Shown: piece by piece, positions 54,355 through 62,590 of the stretch
How the letters are laid out: every line of letters begins with the position of its first letter
Numbering within the stretch: the stretch's first letter is position 1
Origin: Tenacibaculum singaporense
GTDB taxonomy: Bacteria; Bacteroidota; Bacteroidia; Flavobacteriales; Flavobacteriaceae
DNA: 64,000 nucleotides
Assembly: GCF_003867015.1 (NCBI RefSeq)
Contig: NZ_CP032548.1
Coordinates: 1,989,001 to 2,053,000, forward strand
Direction of reading: 5' to 3'
Notes under the pieces: model-generated
The model's input: only the letters and a program-made list of their open reading frames with translations
The model's database searches: none
What the model was told of the DNA's origin: nothing
Program-made: the position numbers and the translations under genes

Positions 54355-55443
54355 TTATTGGTTAGTAATTTTTTTCAGTTTAGAAAAATCAGCTTTAGGA
54401 GCTGTTCTTAAAATTTGAAAAGAGGTGTTTAGGTCACTTTTTCTTAACTGTTTCCTTTTTACTCTTTGTAAAACATTTTTAGCTTTTGAAGCATCTTTAA
54501 ACTTAACTAGTTTTAAATCTAATTTTTCTGAAGCTACTTTAGATTTGTACTTAATAGGCATCTTAACAGAAACATATGCTTCTGTTGAAGTAAACTCCTT
54601 ATGATCACTTTTTTTAGGATCAAAAATTGTTCTATAACTAAGTGGGTTTTCAAAAGTTTCAGCAAGCACTGTATTGTTGCCATCTAAACCAATGATTGCC
54701 CAATCTCCAGATTCTTCAGTTGGTAAAGAGTAACTACCATCTATTTCAGTTTTTGAAACAGGGGTCATTCCGTTGTTGGTAATTTTATATGTTACTACTA
54801 AGTGTTTTTTACTGACTCTGTTTTTTTTGTTTTGTAACCTAAGTTCAGGAGATAGATTGTCAATTTTTCTGATACTCCTAGCAGAGGCAGGTTTTATTCC
54901 TCCTGATTTACTCATTGCTGTAGTACCTCTAAATCTTACATTCTTAGGCTTAAAAGGATCTTTTACTTTTTTTATATTCTTAAAAGTGTTAATTCTTTTT
55001 ACTTGAAGTAGGTTAGTACTAACTCCTAGTTTGGGTTTGTTCTTGTCTATATTTTTGTTTTTATCATTTGTTTGTTTTAGTAAGAGTAACTTTGGAGTTT
55101 TTAAGCTTACTAGGTTATTGGTAGTTTTAGAAACCATATTTTTTTCTCCTTCTTTAGAGTCTATCTTATAAAAGTACTTGATGTTAGAAGGAATGATTTC
55201 TGAAAGGGCACGATCAACAGGTGTGTTTGCTAATTGACCTGTGACATTGAAGTTTTTATTATCTCCAACTATAAATAAAAGAAAGTTTTGTTTAGAAAGT
55301 TCTTTTATAACTGAAGAAATAGAGGTTCTGTTTAATTTACCCGATAGTGTGTGATTGTTTACGTTATACTTAATGTTTACTTGTTGTGAAAACAAATAAT
55401 TAGTCATAAATAAACAAATTACTACAATTGTTAGTTTTTTCAT
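54355..55443 (-). CDS. Secreted protein of unknown function, operon partner of the M64 peptidase
   Basis: I do not recognise this 362-aa protein as a whole. It has a signal peptide (about 1-20, ending NYLFSQ). Residues about 25-95 resemble a secretin/TonB short N-terminal (STN) fold, with SISSVIKELSKQNFLLFIVG and NTPVDRALSEIIP. A Lys/Asn-rich middle (about 110-210) looks unstructured. A C-terminal beta region (KHLVVTYKITNNGMTPVSKTEIDGSY) may be an Ig-like domain. Its stop is 9 bp before the M64 gene, so it is probably exported with or acts on that protease. Confidence 0.6.
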   Translation of the reverse strand: MKKLTIVVICLFMTNYLFSQQVNIKYNVNNHTLSGKLNRTSISSVIKELSKQNFLLFIVGDNKNFNVTGQLANTPVDRALSEIIPSNIKYFYKIDSKEGEKNMVSKTTNNLVSLKTPKLLLLKQTNDKNKNIDKNKPKLGVSTNLLQVKRINTFKNIKKVKDPFKPKNVRFRGTTAMSKSGGIKPASARSIRKIDNLSPELRLQNKKNRVSKKHLVVTYKITNNGMTPVSKTEIDGSYSLPTEESGDWAIIGLDGNNTVLAETFENPLSYRTIFDPKKSDHKEFTSTEAYVSVKMPIKYKSKVASEKLDLKLVKFKDASKAKNVLQRVKRKQLRKSDLNTSFQILRTAPKADFSKLKKITNQ

Positions 55444-55481
55444 TACAGTATTTTTAAGTTAATGAGTTGATTATTAGTTTA

Positions 55482-55489
55482 CAAAGTTA
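55482..55489 (-). promoter_or_regulatory. Candidate -7 box of the M64 operon
   Basis: Minus-strand TAACTTTG fits TAnnTTTG, 39 bp upstream of the first gene. The nearest TTG is too far (27 nt). Confidence 0.35.
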
Positions 55490-55705
55490 CTTTGAGACTT
55501 GTTTTTTGAGAGAATGCAAAAGAATGGTTTTAAAGGAGGGGTTTTCCCTCTTTTTCTACAGGTTATATATTGTAGATATGATATATTTTTTCCTTGAAAA
55601 GAAGCGTAAAAGTATGGTTATAAACAAGTAGAGACAATGATGTGTTACCCATACAGCCATGAAGGTGTATGGATAAGTAGAAGTTAAATTAAAAAGTAGG
55701 ATGCT

Positions 55706-56398
55706 TTATTCAAAAATAGCAACCGCTCTAACTGGAGATCCAGTTCCTCCTCTAATTTTTAAGGGTAAAGCTATAAAACGAAATCTACCTCTACCCAGTA
55801 GTTTGTCAAGGTTTATCATATTTTCATAGTGTGTAAAACCCATTTCTCCACAAATATGATGTACTTCTTTGTTGGAAATTTTCGGAACTCCTGGAGACAT
55901 GGTTTCTACACCAAAAGCTGCAATTTTTTGTTCGCCAAGCCAAGTAGCACATTCAGCGGTAATACCAGGACCTTTTCCCCAGTTTTCAGTATTAAAATGT
56001 TTGTCGTAATGCTTTGTACAAATAAGAACAGTATCGCCCTTCTTAATACTAAGTTTTTCTTTATCTAGTTGTTCTCTAATTTCTTCAGAAGTAATTAATT
56101 CCTGTAAGCTCTTATGAGAAAAGTCTAAACAAATTCCTTCAGTATAAAACATACTAAGTGGCATAGTATCTATAGATTTTCCTTCATGTTTAGCAGCCAT
56201 ATGATTTAAAGCATCAACATGAGTTCCTGTATGTTCTCCCATCTCTAGTTTATATACAGCAGGAGTTTTTGTTGTTGGGTTTTCAATTCCATCCCATTCT
56301 TCATGGGTGTTGTGCACAGACATTTTAACTTGTGGAAGACTTTTATAAACAGGCATTCCATCAAAAATATCTTGACTTAGATCTATAATTTCAGTCAT
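55706..56398 (-). CDS. Cyclase family protein (kynurenine formamidase-like)
   Basis: A 230-aa metal-dependent hydrolase-like protein. The metal motif H56-T-G-T-H60-V-D62-x3-H66 (HTGTHVDALNH) is diagnostic of the cyclase/KynB superfamily, with a C-terminal GSPVRAVAIF segment. Substrates range from formylkynurenine to cyclic imides, and none can be assigned here. It starts 3 bp after the thioesterase gene and is the last gene of a three-gene operon. Confidence 0.88.
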   Translation of the reverse strand: MTEIIDLSQDIFDGMPVYKSLPQVKMSVHNTHEEWDGIENPTTKTPAVYKLEMGEHTGTHVDALNHMAAKHEGKSIDTMPLSMFYTEGICLDFSHKSLQELITSEEIREQLDKEKLSIKKGDTVLICTKHYDKHFNTENWGKGPGITAECATWLGEQKIAAFGVETMSPGVPKISNKEVHHICGEMGFTHYENMINLDKLLGRGRFRFIALPLKIRGGTGSPVRAVAIFE

Positions 56399-56400
56399 AG

Positions 56401-56949
56401 TTATAACTCAATCTTCACATTATAATTTTTAAGCTCCTCGATATAGTTTTGAGGAGTAAAATTATCATTATCAAACTTCTCTTGTCTATTTTTCTTCATT
56501 TTAATTCTATGAATAGCTTCTAAAAAACGACGCATTTCATTATCGTCATTAATAATGATTCCTGGAACTTTGGCATTGTCACCGTTATCTTTTTTTGCTA
56601 CCATAGTAAAATAAGAAGAATTACAGTGTTTGGATTTTCCTGTTTGTATGTTTTGTGCTTCTACACGTATACCAACTACCATTGAAGTCTTGCCTACATA
56701 GTTAATAGACGCTTTCATGGTAACTAATTCGCCTACTTCAATAGGGTTTATAAAGTTAACGGTATCTACAGATGCTGTTACGCAATAAGTACCCGAATGT
56801 TTAGAAGCACATGCAAAAGCTATTTGATCCATTAGCTTTAAAACGTACCCTCCGTGAATTTTACCGCTAAAATTAGCATGAGAAGGAAGCATTAACTCAG
56901 AAATAGTAATGCGAGTATCTTCTATATTTCTATAAATATTATTGTTCAT
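56401..56949 (-). CDS. Acyl-CoA thioesterase, hotdog fold (YciA/BFIT type)
   Basis: A 182-aa enzyme that hydrolyses acyl-CoA. The HANFSGKIHGGYVLKLMDQIAF segment with its G-G-helix is the hotdog active-site helix, and AKINYVGKTSMVVGIRVEAQ-like strands follow. The C-terminal 40 residues extend beyond the single hotdog domain. The gene overlaps the end of the upstream membrane-protein gene by 11 bp, indicating coupled translation. Confidence 0.9.
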   Translation of the reverse strand: MNNNIYRNIEDTRITISELMLPSHANFSGKIHGGYVLKLMDQIAFACASKHSGTYCVTASVDTVNFINPIEVGELVTMKASINYVGKTSMVVGIRVEAQNIQTGKSKHCNSSYFTMVAKKDNGDNAKVPGIIINDDNEMRRFLEAIHRIKMKKNRQEKFDNDNFTPQNYIEELKNYNVKIEL

Positions 56950-57325
56950 TATCTTTTCTTATTCCTCTAAAGTGAGGAGATTGTTCTTCTTCAACATGGG
57001 TTATAAAATACTTTGTGTCACCTAACCAAAAGAACGTTCCAAAACGTTCTTTGTAAGTAACTTTTACATAACGACCTTGATATTCTTGAAGTTTTTTTAT
57101 GACTTCCTTTTGATTGTCCTCTACAGAGAAGGCAAAAATTTGTGCTCCGGAAATACCTTGGCTAATTTCACCTTCCCATGTTTTTACTACCACACCTTTG
57201 TAGCTAATTTTAATAAGTTCACCCGAGCGAACACCTTCACTATAAGGAACAAAATAAATAAAAGCATAGTATAGTGCTGCTATAAGAGCAATGCCAATTA
57301 AAATTAATCCTAAAATTTTTTTCAT
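56939..57325 (-). CDS. Membrane-anchored protein of unknown function
   Basis: A 128-aa protein with one N-terminal membrane helix (MKKILGLILIGIALIAALYY) and a small soluble domain with SGELIKISYKGVVVKTWEGE and YQGRYVKVTYKER strands. The start at 57325 is chosen because the upstream 10 codons are poorly coding. Similar proteins in Flavobacteriaceae databases are often mislabelled 6-phosphogluconate dehydrogenase; nothing here supports that. First gene of the thioesterase-cyclase operon. Confidence 0.7.
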   Translation of the reverse strand: MKKILGLILIGIALIAALYYAFIYFVPYSEGVRSGELIKISYKGVVVKTWEGEISQGISGAQIFAFSVEDNQKEVIKKLQEYQGRYVKVTYKERFGTFFWLGDTKYFITHVEEEQSPHFRGIRKDNEQ

Positions 57326-57376
57326 AGTAACATATTGAAGAATGTATAATAACAAAAGTAAGGTTTATATTTTGAC

Positions 57377-57406
57377 TTGTAAAATGAATTGAAAGTGGTA
57401 AGTTTG
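57377..57406 (+). promoter_or_regulatory. Promoter of the GlmU-like gene
   Basis: TTG at 57377-57379, 19 nt, then TAAGTTTG at 57399-57406. It overlaps an in-frame GTG at 57406, which argues against that start. Confidence 0.65.
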
Positions 57407-57429
57407 TGTTGCTTCAAAAAATGATTAAT

Positions 57430-58605
57430 ATGAGTTATATTTTATTTGATGGTGATGTACGCACAGCCTTACTACCATTTACATATACGAGACCTGTAGC
57501 CGATATTAGAGTTGGGATTTTAACCATTAGAGAAAAATGGGAAAAATACTTAGGTTTAACAACTACAACTGTAACGGAAGAGTATTTAGAAGAGAAATAC
57601 CCTATGGTTGAAATGGAAGAAAATGTATTATTAAATGCTTCTTTTTTACCAACTAAGCCTTTGGTTGAAATGGTAAAAAACCTGCAAGCTAATCAAGCTA
57701 TTTTCAAAGGAGAGGATGTAATTGCTTTTCATGCTGCCGATACTCAAGAAGAGGTAGATTTTTCTTCTTATGAGCATATAGAGTTTGAAGATGATATAAT
57801 TCAAATAAAAAATACGTGGGATATTTTTTCGTTAAATGACAAAGCAATTAGAGCTGACTTTGATTTAATAACTGAAGGCAGAAAATCGGAGCCAATTCCT
57901 GAAACTGTTAATTGTGTTAATAGAAATGACATTTTTGTAGAAAAGGGAGCTAAACTAACTTTTGCTACATTAAATGCTTCTACTGGTCCAATTTACATCG
58001 GTAAGAAAGCTGAAATAATGGAAGGGGTAGTTGTTCGAGGTGCTTTGGCCATGTGTGAAAATTCAGTATTAAAATTGGGAGCTAAAATTTATGGTGCGAC
58101 TACCTTAGGACCTTATTGTAAAGTAGGAGGAGAGGTGAATAACTCAGTATTATTTGGGTATTCAAATAAAGGACACGATGGATTTTTAGGAAACTCAGTA
58201 TTAGGCGAATGGTGTAATATTGGAGCCGATAGTAATAATTCTAACCTTAAAAATAATTATGCAGAAGTTAAGTTGTGGAATTATGAAACAGGACGTTTCG
58301 CTAAAACTGGATTACAATTCTGTGGTTTGATGATGGGAGATCATTCAAAATGTGGAATTAATACAATGTTTAATACAGGAACAGTCGTTGGTGTTTCTGC
58401 GAATATTTTTGGAAGTGGATTTCCAAGAAATTTTGTTCCTTCATTCAGTTGGGGAGGAGCATCAGGTTTTACCGAATACAAAACAAATAAAGTTTTTGAA
58501 GTAGCTGATGTAGTAATGAAAAGACGAGGTATTGAGTTTGATGAAAGAGAAAAACAAATTCTAGATCATGTTTTTGAAGAAACAAAACAATACAGAAATT
58601 ATTAA
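57430..58605 (+). CDS. GlmU-family sugar nucleotidyltransferase-like protein
   Basis: A protein of about 391 aa with an N-terminal YILFDGDVRTALLPFTYTRPV segment like the start of nucleotidyltransferases, but without a classical LAAGxGTRM loop. A C-terminal left-handed beta-helix of hexapeptides runs from about 185 on (GPIYIGKKAEIMEGVVVRGA). The family is widespread in Bacteroidota and its exact substrate is undetermined. ATG at 57430 is chosen because the promoter ends at 57406; ATG at 57421 is the alternative. It is not the housekeeping GlmU. Confidence 0.85.
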   Translation: MSYILFDGDVRTALLPFTYTRPVADIRVGILTIREKWEKYLGLTTTTVTEEYLEEKYPMVEMEENVLLNASFLPTKPLVEMVKNLQANQAIFKGEDVIAFHAADTQEEVDFSSYEHIEFEDDIIQIKNTWDIFSLNDKAIRADFDLITEGRKSEPIPETVNCVNRNDIFVEKGAKLTFATLNASTGPIYIGKKAEIMEGVVVRGALAMCENSVLKLGAKIYGATTLGPYCKVGGEVNNSVLFGYSNKGHDGFLGNSVLGEWCNIGADSNNSNLKNNYAEVKLWNYETGRFAKTGLQFCGLMMGDHSKCGINTMFNTGTVVGVSANIFGSGFPRNFVPSFSWGGASGFTEYKTNKVFEVADVVMKRRGIEFDEREKQILDHVFEETKQYRNY

Positions 58606-58613
58606 ACTAAAAG

Positions 58614-58644
58614 AAAGGACTTTACATTTAGTAAAGTCTTTTTT
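58614..58644. terminator. Bidirectional terminator between GlmU-like and receptor genes
   Basis: Stem GACTTTAC / GTAAAGTC, extended by A/T pairs, with a 5-nt loop, between convergent genes. Confidence 0.85.
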
Positions 58645-58646
58645 AG

Positions 58647-61019
58647 TTAAAAATTAACCCTAAAAACAAAGTTAGGTGTAATTCCTAGAGATATTTTGTT
58701 CACTTCTTTTAATTTATATTCAATCTGGTTATCAGAATTTCTAATAGGAATAGCATTATAGGTTCTACTTAAAATATTTTTTTTGTTAAAAATGTTCAGT
58801 AAAGAGAAACCTAACTTACCTTTCCACCTTTTAGAAAAATTAAAAGAGTAGGTCATTGAGGCATCAAATCGACTGTAATTAGGAAGCCTAAGGGCATTAA
58901 TGTTATCAGAATCTAAGTTAATATGAGGAGCTCCATTATCATCAGTGTAAAACTCTTTAACAGCAGTATAAGGATTACCAGTTCTATGTATCCAACCAAG
59001 AGAAAACTCGTAGTTATTTAACTTATAAGCATGAGACCAAGAAAAGTAGTTTGTTATGTCATGATTTGCAGGAAAAAATTTGTTTTCTAAATCTAAAAAC
59101 TTAAATCTGTTTTTAGTGTACGAATAATTGACCCAAGTTCTGTAATTATTAAACTTTTTGTTAATTAACACGTCAATACCATATACTTTTCCTTTCCCAT
59201 TAGAAAAATCAGCAGTTTGGTCATTATAACCACTCGTTTGTGATGTCATCCCACTAACCTTTTTATAATAAGGTTCGATATCTATTTTCCAGTTATCTTT
59301 ATTAAAAAGTATTCCAGTAGAAACTTGTAAACTTTTTTGAAGAGGAATATTGTCATTATTTACTTGCGCCCAAATTTGGTTTTCTAAGTCAAAACCTAAA
59401 CTAGAGGTTTGAAATTCTATAATTTGACTTAATGTTTGGTGTTTTTGTTCAAAAGAAGCTTTGAAGCTTAAATTTGATGTAAGTTTTTTTTCAAAATATA
59501 ACCGGGGTTCAAAAACAAGTTTGTCGATTTTAGAAAAGTAATTCAATCGTATTCCAGAATTAATATTCCAATTGTCGTTATCGTATAGATATTCAGCAAA
59601 AATAGAATGTGTGTTATTTGTACCTTCATCTTCTTGTATTGATGAATATCTATTTTGACCTTCAACATCAGCTAAATATTTTAATTCATAAGCTGCTTTA
59701 GTTGACGTAAAGTCATATCCCCAAAATAAATCAGTTCTGTTATTAAAAGAATAGTTCATATTGTATGAAATACCAAAATCGGTTAAAGAATTGCTTTTGG
59801 TTGATAGTAGAATGAGGTAATCATCTATGTAGTTGTAATTACCCACATAATCTAAGTGAAACTTGGAAAAATAACTTTTTATATTATGCGTCTTTTTTTC
59901 AGATGATTGTTTTTTCCAATTTATGCTTAAACCAGTATTATCAATATCTAATTTATCATTGTATTTATCTTTATATATTGGAATAGTAAAGTCGTTAAAC
60001 ATTTGATTTTTTGTATGCAAGAAACTTAGGCTTAAAGACTCATTTTCATTAGGTTTGTATATAAATTTTGTAGTATAATCTGAAAACTTAAACTTATTAT
60101 TTCTATCAAACTTAATATTCTTATCTATAATTTGATTTTCTTGATTATCATCAAATGTTTGAAAAACGCGCATAGATAATTTATCAAAAGTAAATGTCTT
60201 TAAAACATCAGAAAAAGATCTTCTAACAGAAAAAGAAAGAGCTGTTTTCTCTGAAAAAGGAATTGAAATAAGCGCATCAGCATGGGTCATATTCAAACCA
60301 AAATTTCCAGTGATTTTTTCAGGTATTTTTTCTGTTGTTTTAATATCGATTACCCCAGAAACCCTGTTTCCATATCTAGCTCCCGTACCGCTTTTAGAAA
60401 GAGTGACTTCTTTGGTGGTATAAGGATTAAATGCTGAAATCATTCCAAAGAAATGCCCAGAATAATACATTTTGATTCCATCCCATAAAACTAAGTTTTG
60501 GTTTGGTGTTCCGCCTCTTATGTAAATACCGGCGGCTGTTTCATTAGGACTCTGAACACCTGGGATAATTTTTAAACTTTCTAATACATCTGGTTCTGTT
60601 AAACCAGGTAAAACACCTAATTGACTTGGTAGAATTGAAATAGTTCCGTTTCTTTTTTTATTTATACCAGAGGTTATATAGTTAGTAACAAGAACTTCTT
60701 TTAAAAGGTTGTATTCGTTAGGTTTGAAGTTTGAGTTTTTTGTTATATAGTAATAACGTTCATTAATTTGGTTAAAAATTAAAGGAGTTTGGCGTTCAAT
60801 TTCTCCAATAAGATATACTAATTCACATTTTTTCTTTTTAAAAGAAAAGTTTTTACCATTAATTATTTCTGTATTAAAAGAAAATTTTACACCATAATAG
60901 GTTTCTGTTTCTTTTAATACATCTAATAAAGGCGCATCAATAAAAGAAATGTCTACCTTTTCCTGAGAAAAAATAGACATCGCTAAGCATATAAAAAGTA
61001 TACTTAAGTTTATCTTCAT
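58647..61019 (-). CDS. TonB-dependent receptor with STN signalling domain (FecA-like)
   Basis: A 790-aa outer-membrane receptor. A signal peptide (1-18) is followed by a secretin/TonB N-terminal domain (about 20-95, DISFIDAPLLDVLKETETYYG), a plug domain (about 125-230, with LPGLTEPDVLESLKIIPGVQ and GIYIRGGTPNQNLVLWDGIK) and a beta-barrel ending in Phe. The STN domain and the upstream FecR and FecI-like genes imply transmembrane signalling that induces its own uptake system. The ligand is unknown, and no SusD gene is downstream. It overlaps the FecR gene by 4 bp. Confidence 0.92.
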   Translation of the reverse strand: MKINLSILFICLAMSIFSQEKVDISFIDAPLLDVLKETETYYGVKFSFNTEIINGKNFSFKKKKCELVYLIGEIERQTPLIFNQINERYYYITKNSNFKPNEYNLLKEVLVTNYITSGINKKRNGTISILPSQLGVLPGLTEPDVLESLKIIPGVQSPNETAAGIYIRGGTPNQNLVLWDGIKMYYSGHFFGMISAFNPYTTKEVTLSKSGTGARYGNRVSGVIDIKTTEKIPEKITGNFGLNMTHADALISIPFSEKTALSFSVRRSFSDVLKTFTFDKLSMRVFQTFDDNQENQIIDKNIKFDRNNKFKFSDYTTKFIYKPNENESLSLSFLHTKNQMFNDFTIPIYKDKYNDKLDIDNTGLSINWKKQSSEKKTHNIKSYFSKFHLDYVGNYNYIDDYLILLSTKSNSLTDFGISYNMNYSFNNRTDLFWGYDFTSTKAAYELKYLADVEGQNRYSSIQEDEGTNNTHSIFAEYLYDNDNWNINSGIRLNYFSKIDKLVFEPRLYFEKKLTSNLSFKASFEQKHQTLSQIIEFQTSSLGFDLENQIWAQVNNDNIPLQKSLQVSTGILFNKDNWKIDIEPYYKKVSGMTSQTSGYNDQTADFSNGKGKVYGIDVLINKKFNNYRTWVNYSYTKNRFKFLDLENKFFPANHDITNYFSWSHAYKLNNYEFSLGWIHRTGNPYTAVKEFYTDDNGAPHINLDSDNINALRLPNYSRFDASMTYSFNFSKRWKGKLGFSLLNIFNKKNILSRTYNAIPIRNSDNQIEYKLKEVNKISLGITPNFVFRVNF

Positions 61020-61936
61020 TTACTATATGTCAATACAACTGAACTATTTTCTGCTAATTTATAAGAAATTTTCATAGGAGCAAAAACAGTTTGTAATGCT
61101 ATATTAACATCTTTATGTGTAAAAGTACCTGTAAAACGTTGAGAGGTATCTATTCTTGAAGCATCAAATTTTAATTTGAATTGATTTTCTAAAGCTTTTA
61201 TAACTTGATCTAAAGGAGTATTACTGAATGAACTTTCACCTTTAAACCAAGAAGGAACGCTATCTACAAATTCCCATTTTTCACTAGAATTACTGTAATT
61301 TCTGTAAGCTTTTCCTTTAGTTAAGATAACTTCTTCTTTGTTTTTTGAAGTAACTTTTACTTTACCCTCATAACATTTAACTTCAAAATAGTTATTCGAA
61401 GTATTGACAGTAAATTTAGTACCTAACACAGTTACATTTCCTTGAGTAGATTTTACAGTAAAAGATTTTCCTTTCTCTACTTCGAAATAAGCTTTTCCTT
61501 CTAAAGACAACTCTCTTTTATCTTCCCAATTTTGTTTTTTGTATGTTATTTCAGATTTAGGAGATAAATGGGCTTTAGAATTATCAGGTAAAGTAATTGT
61601 TAGTTGTTCTCCATAATTTGTAGAGAAGTCAACGGTGTTGTTGTTAAAATATAAAAAACTAATTAATAAAACTATAGAGGCAACAGCTCCATACATCCAA
61701 GTAGGAATTAATTTTACTACTTTTTTGTTAGCTTTTATTGACCCTAAGTTTGTTTTTATTTTACTAAAAGCTTCTTCTTTGTTATAAGAAGGGGTTTTTA
61801 GTAACTGAGAAGCTTCATCAATAGCTTTAAATTGATGATAAGCTTCTGTTTGTTGAAACTCTTTCAATTCTTCAGCAGATAGCTCATTGGCTATCCATCT
61901 GGCTAAAAAGGTTTCATCTTTATAATTTATTTTCAT
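61016..61936 (-). CDS. FecR-family anti-sigma factor/sigma regulator
   Basis: A 306-aa inner-membrane protein. A short cytoplasmic N-terminus (DETFLARWIANELSAEE) binds the sigma factor. One membrane helix at about 82-99 is followed by the periplasmic FecR domain (FSTNYGEQLTITLPDNSKAHLSPKSEI-like) and a C-terminal DUF4974-like region that contacts the receptor STN domain. It lies 73 bp downstream of the sigma gene and overlaps the receptor gene. Confidence 0.93.
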   Translation of the reverse strand: MKINYKDETFLARWIANELSAEELKEFQQTEAYHQFKAIDEASQLLKTPSYNKEEAFSKIKTNLGSIKANKKVVKLIPTWMYGAVASIVLLISFLYFNNNTVDFSTNYGEQLTITLPDNSKAHLSPKSEITYKKQNWEDKRELSLEGKAYFEVEKGKSFTVKSTQGNVTVLGTKFTVNTSNNYFEVKCYEGKVKVTSKNKEEVILTKGKAYRNYSNSSEKWEFVDSVPSWFKGESSFSNTPLDQVIKALENQFKLKFDASRIDTSQRFTGTFTHKDVNIALQTVFAPMKISYKLAENSSVVLTYSK

Positions 61937-62009
61937 TTTCTGTTGTTCGTGCTATTTGTATTAAAAACAGGTAAAAGACTAATTACCCTACTACAAATAT
62001 TATTTTTTA

Positions 62010-62528
62010 TTAGACTTTACCTATTTGCTCTTTTAGTGTAAGAAGAGCTTTACTCATTCTCTTTTCTACTGCTTTCACAGAAACTCCAACTATAACTGCA
62101 ATTTCACTATACTTTTTCTTGTCTATTCGACTAAGTAAAAAAACTTCCCGCTGTTTTTCTGGCAAGTCAGCAATTGCTTTTTTTAGTTTTATATGAAATT
62201 CTTCTTGTTCTAGAAGAAACTGAGGTGTCTCATTAGTATTACCAGAGGATACACTTTGTTTTTGGTGTTCCAAAACAACCTTTTTATGTGCTACATCATT
62301 TAAAAAATGATTATTAGCCACTGTATAGAGGTAAGATTTAGCTTTATCAAAAAAAACTTTAGCGCAATTACTCCATAATTTTATATACGCTTCCTGTACG
62401 ATATCCTCTGCTTGCTGAGTATCACCGCACTTATAGTATATGTAATTTCTTAATGTTTGTGAATGTTGATTAAAAATTTCTTCAAAATTTTTCTGATCAC
62501 AAACAGATTTTAAGGGTTCTTTATTCAT
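62010..62528 (-). CDS. ECF RNA polymerase sigma factor, FecI-like
   Basis: A 172-aa extracytoplasmic-function sigma factor. Region 2 (about 22-90, YYKCGDTQQAEDIVQEAYIKLW-type) and region 4 (about 115-168, LPEKQREVFLLSRIDKKKYSEIA, VSVKAVEKRMSKAL) are clear. With the adjacent FecR and STN-receptor genes it forms a cell-surface signalling cassette in which ligand binding releases sigma activity. Confidence 0.94.
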   Translation of the reverse strand: MNKEPLKSVCDQKNFEEIFNQHSQTLRNYIYYKCGDTQQAEDIVQEAYIKLWSNCAKVFFDKAKSYLYTVANNHFLNDVAHKKVVLEHQKQSVSSGNTNETPQFLLEQEEFHIKLKKAIADLPEKQREVFLLSRIDKKKYSEIAVIVGVSVKAVEKRMSKALLTLKEQIGKV

Positions 62529-62552
62529 TTAGATTAAATTCTTAATCGGTAA

Positions 62553-62560
62553 CAAATGTA
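62553..62560 (-). promoter_or_regulatory. Candidate -7 box of the fecI-like operon
   Basis: Minus-strand TACATTTG fits TAnnTTTG, 25 bp upstream of the sigma gene. No well-placed TTG. Confidence 0.35.
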
Positions 62561-62590
62561 TGAAAATGTAATTAAGGGGTTAAAAAATTA

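Noticed and set aside
56939..57325. 6-phosphogluconate dehydrogenase label for the 128-aa membrane protein
   Set aside because: The protein is far too short and has no Rossmann motif; only a membrane helix and a small beta domain are visible.
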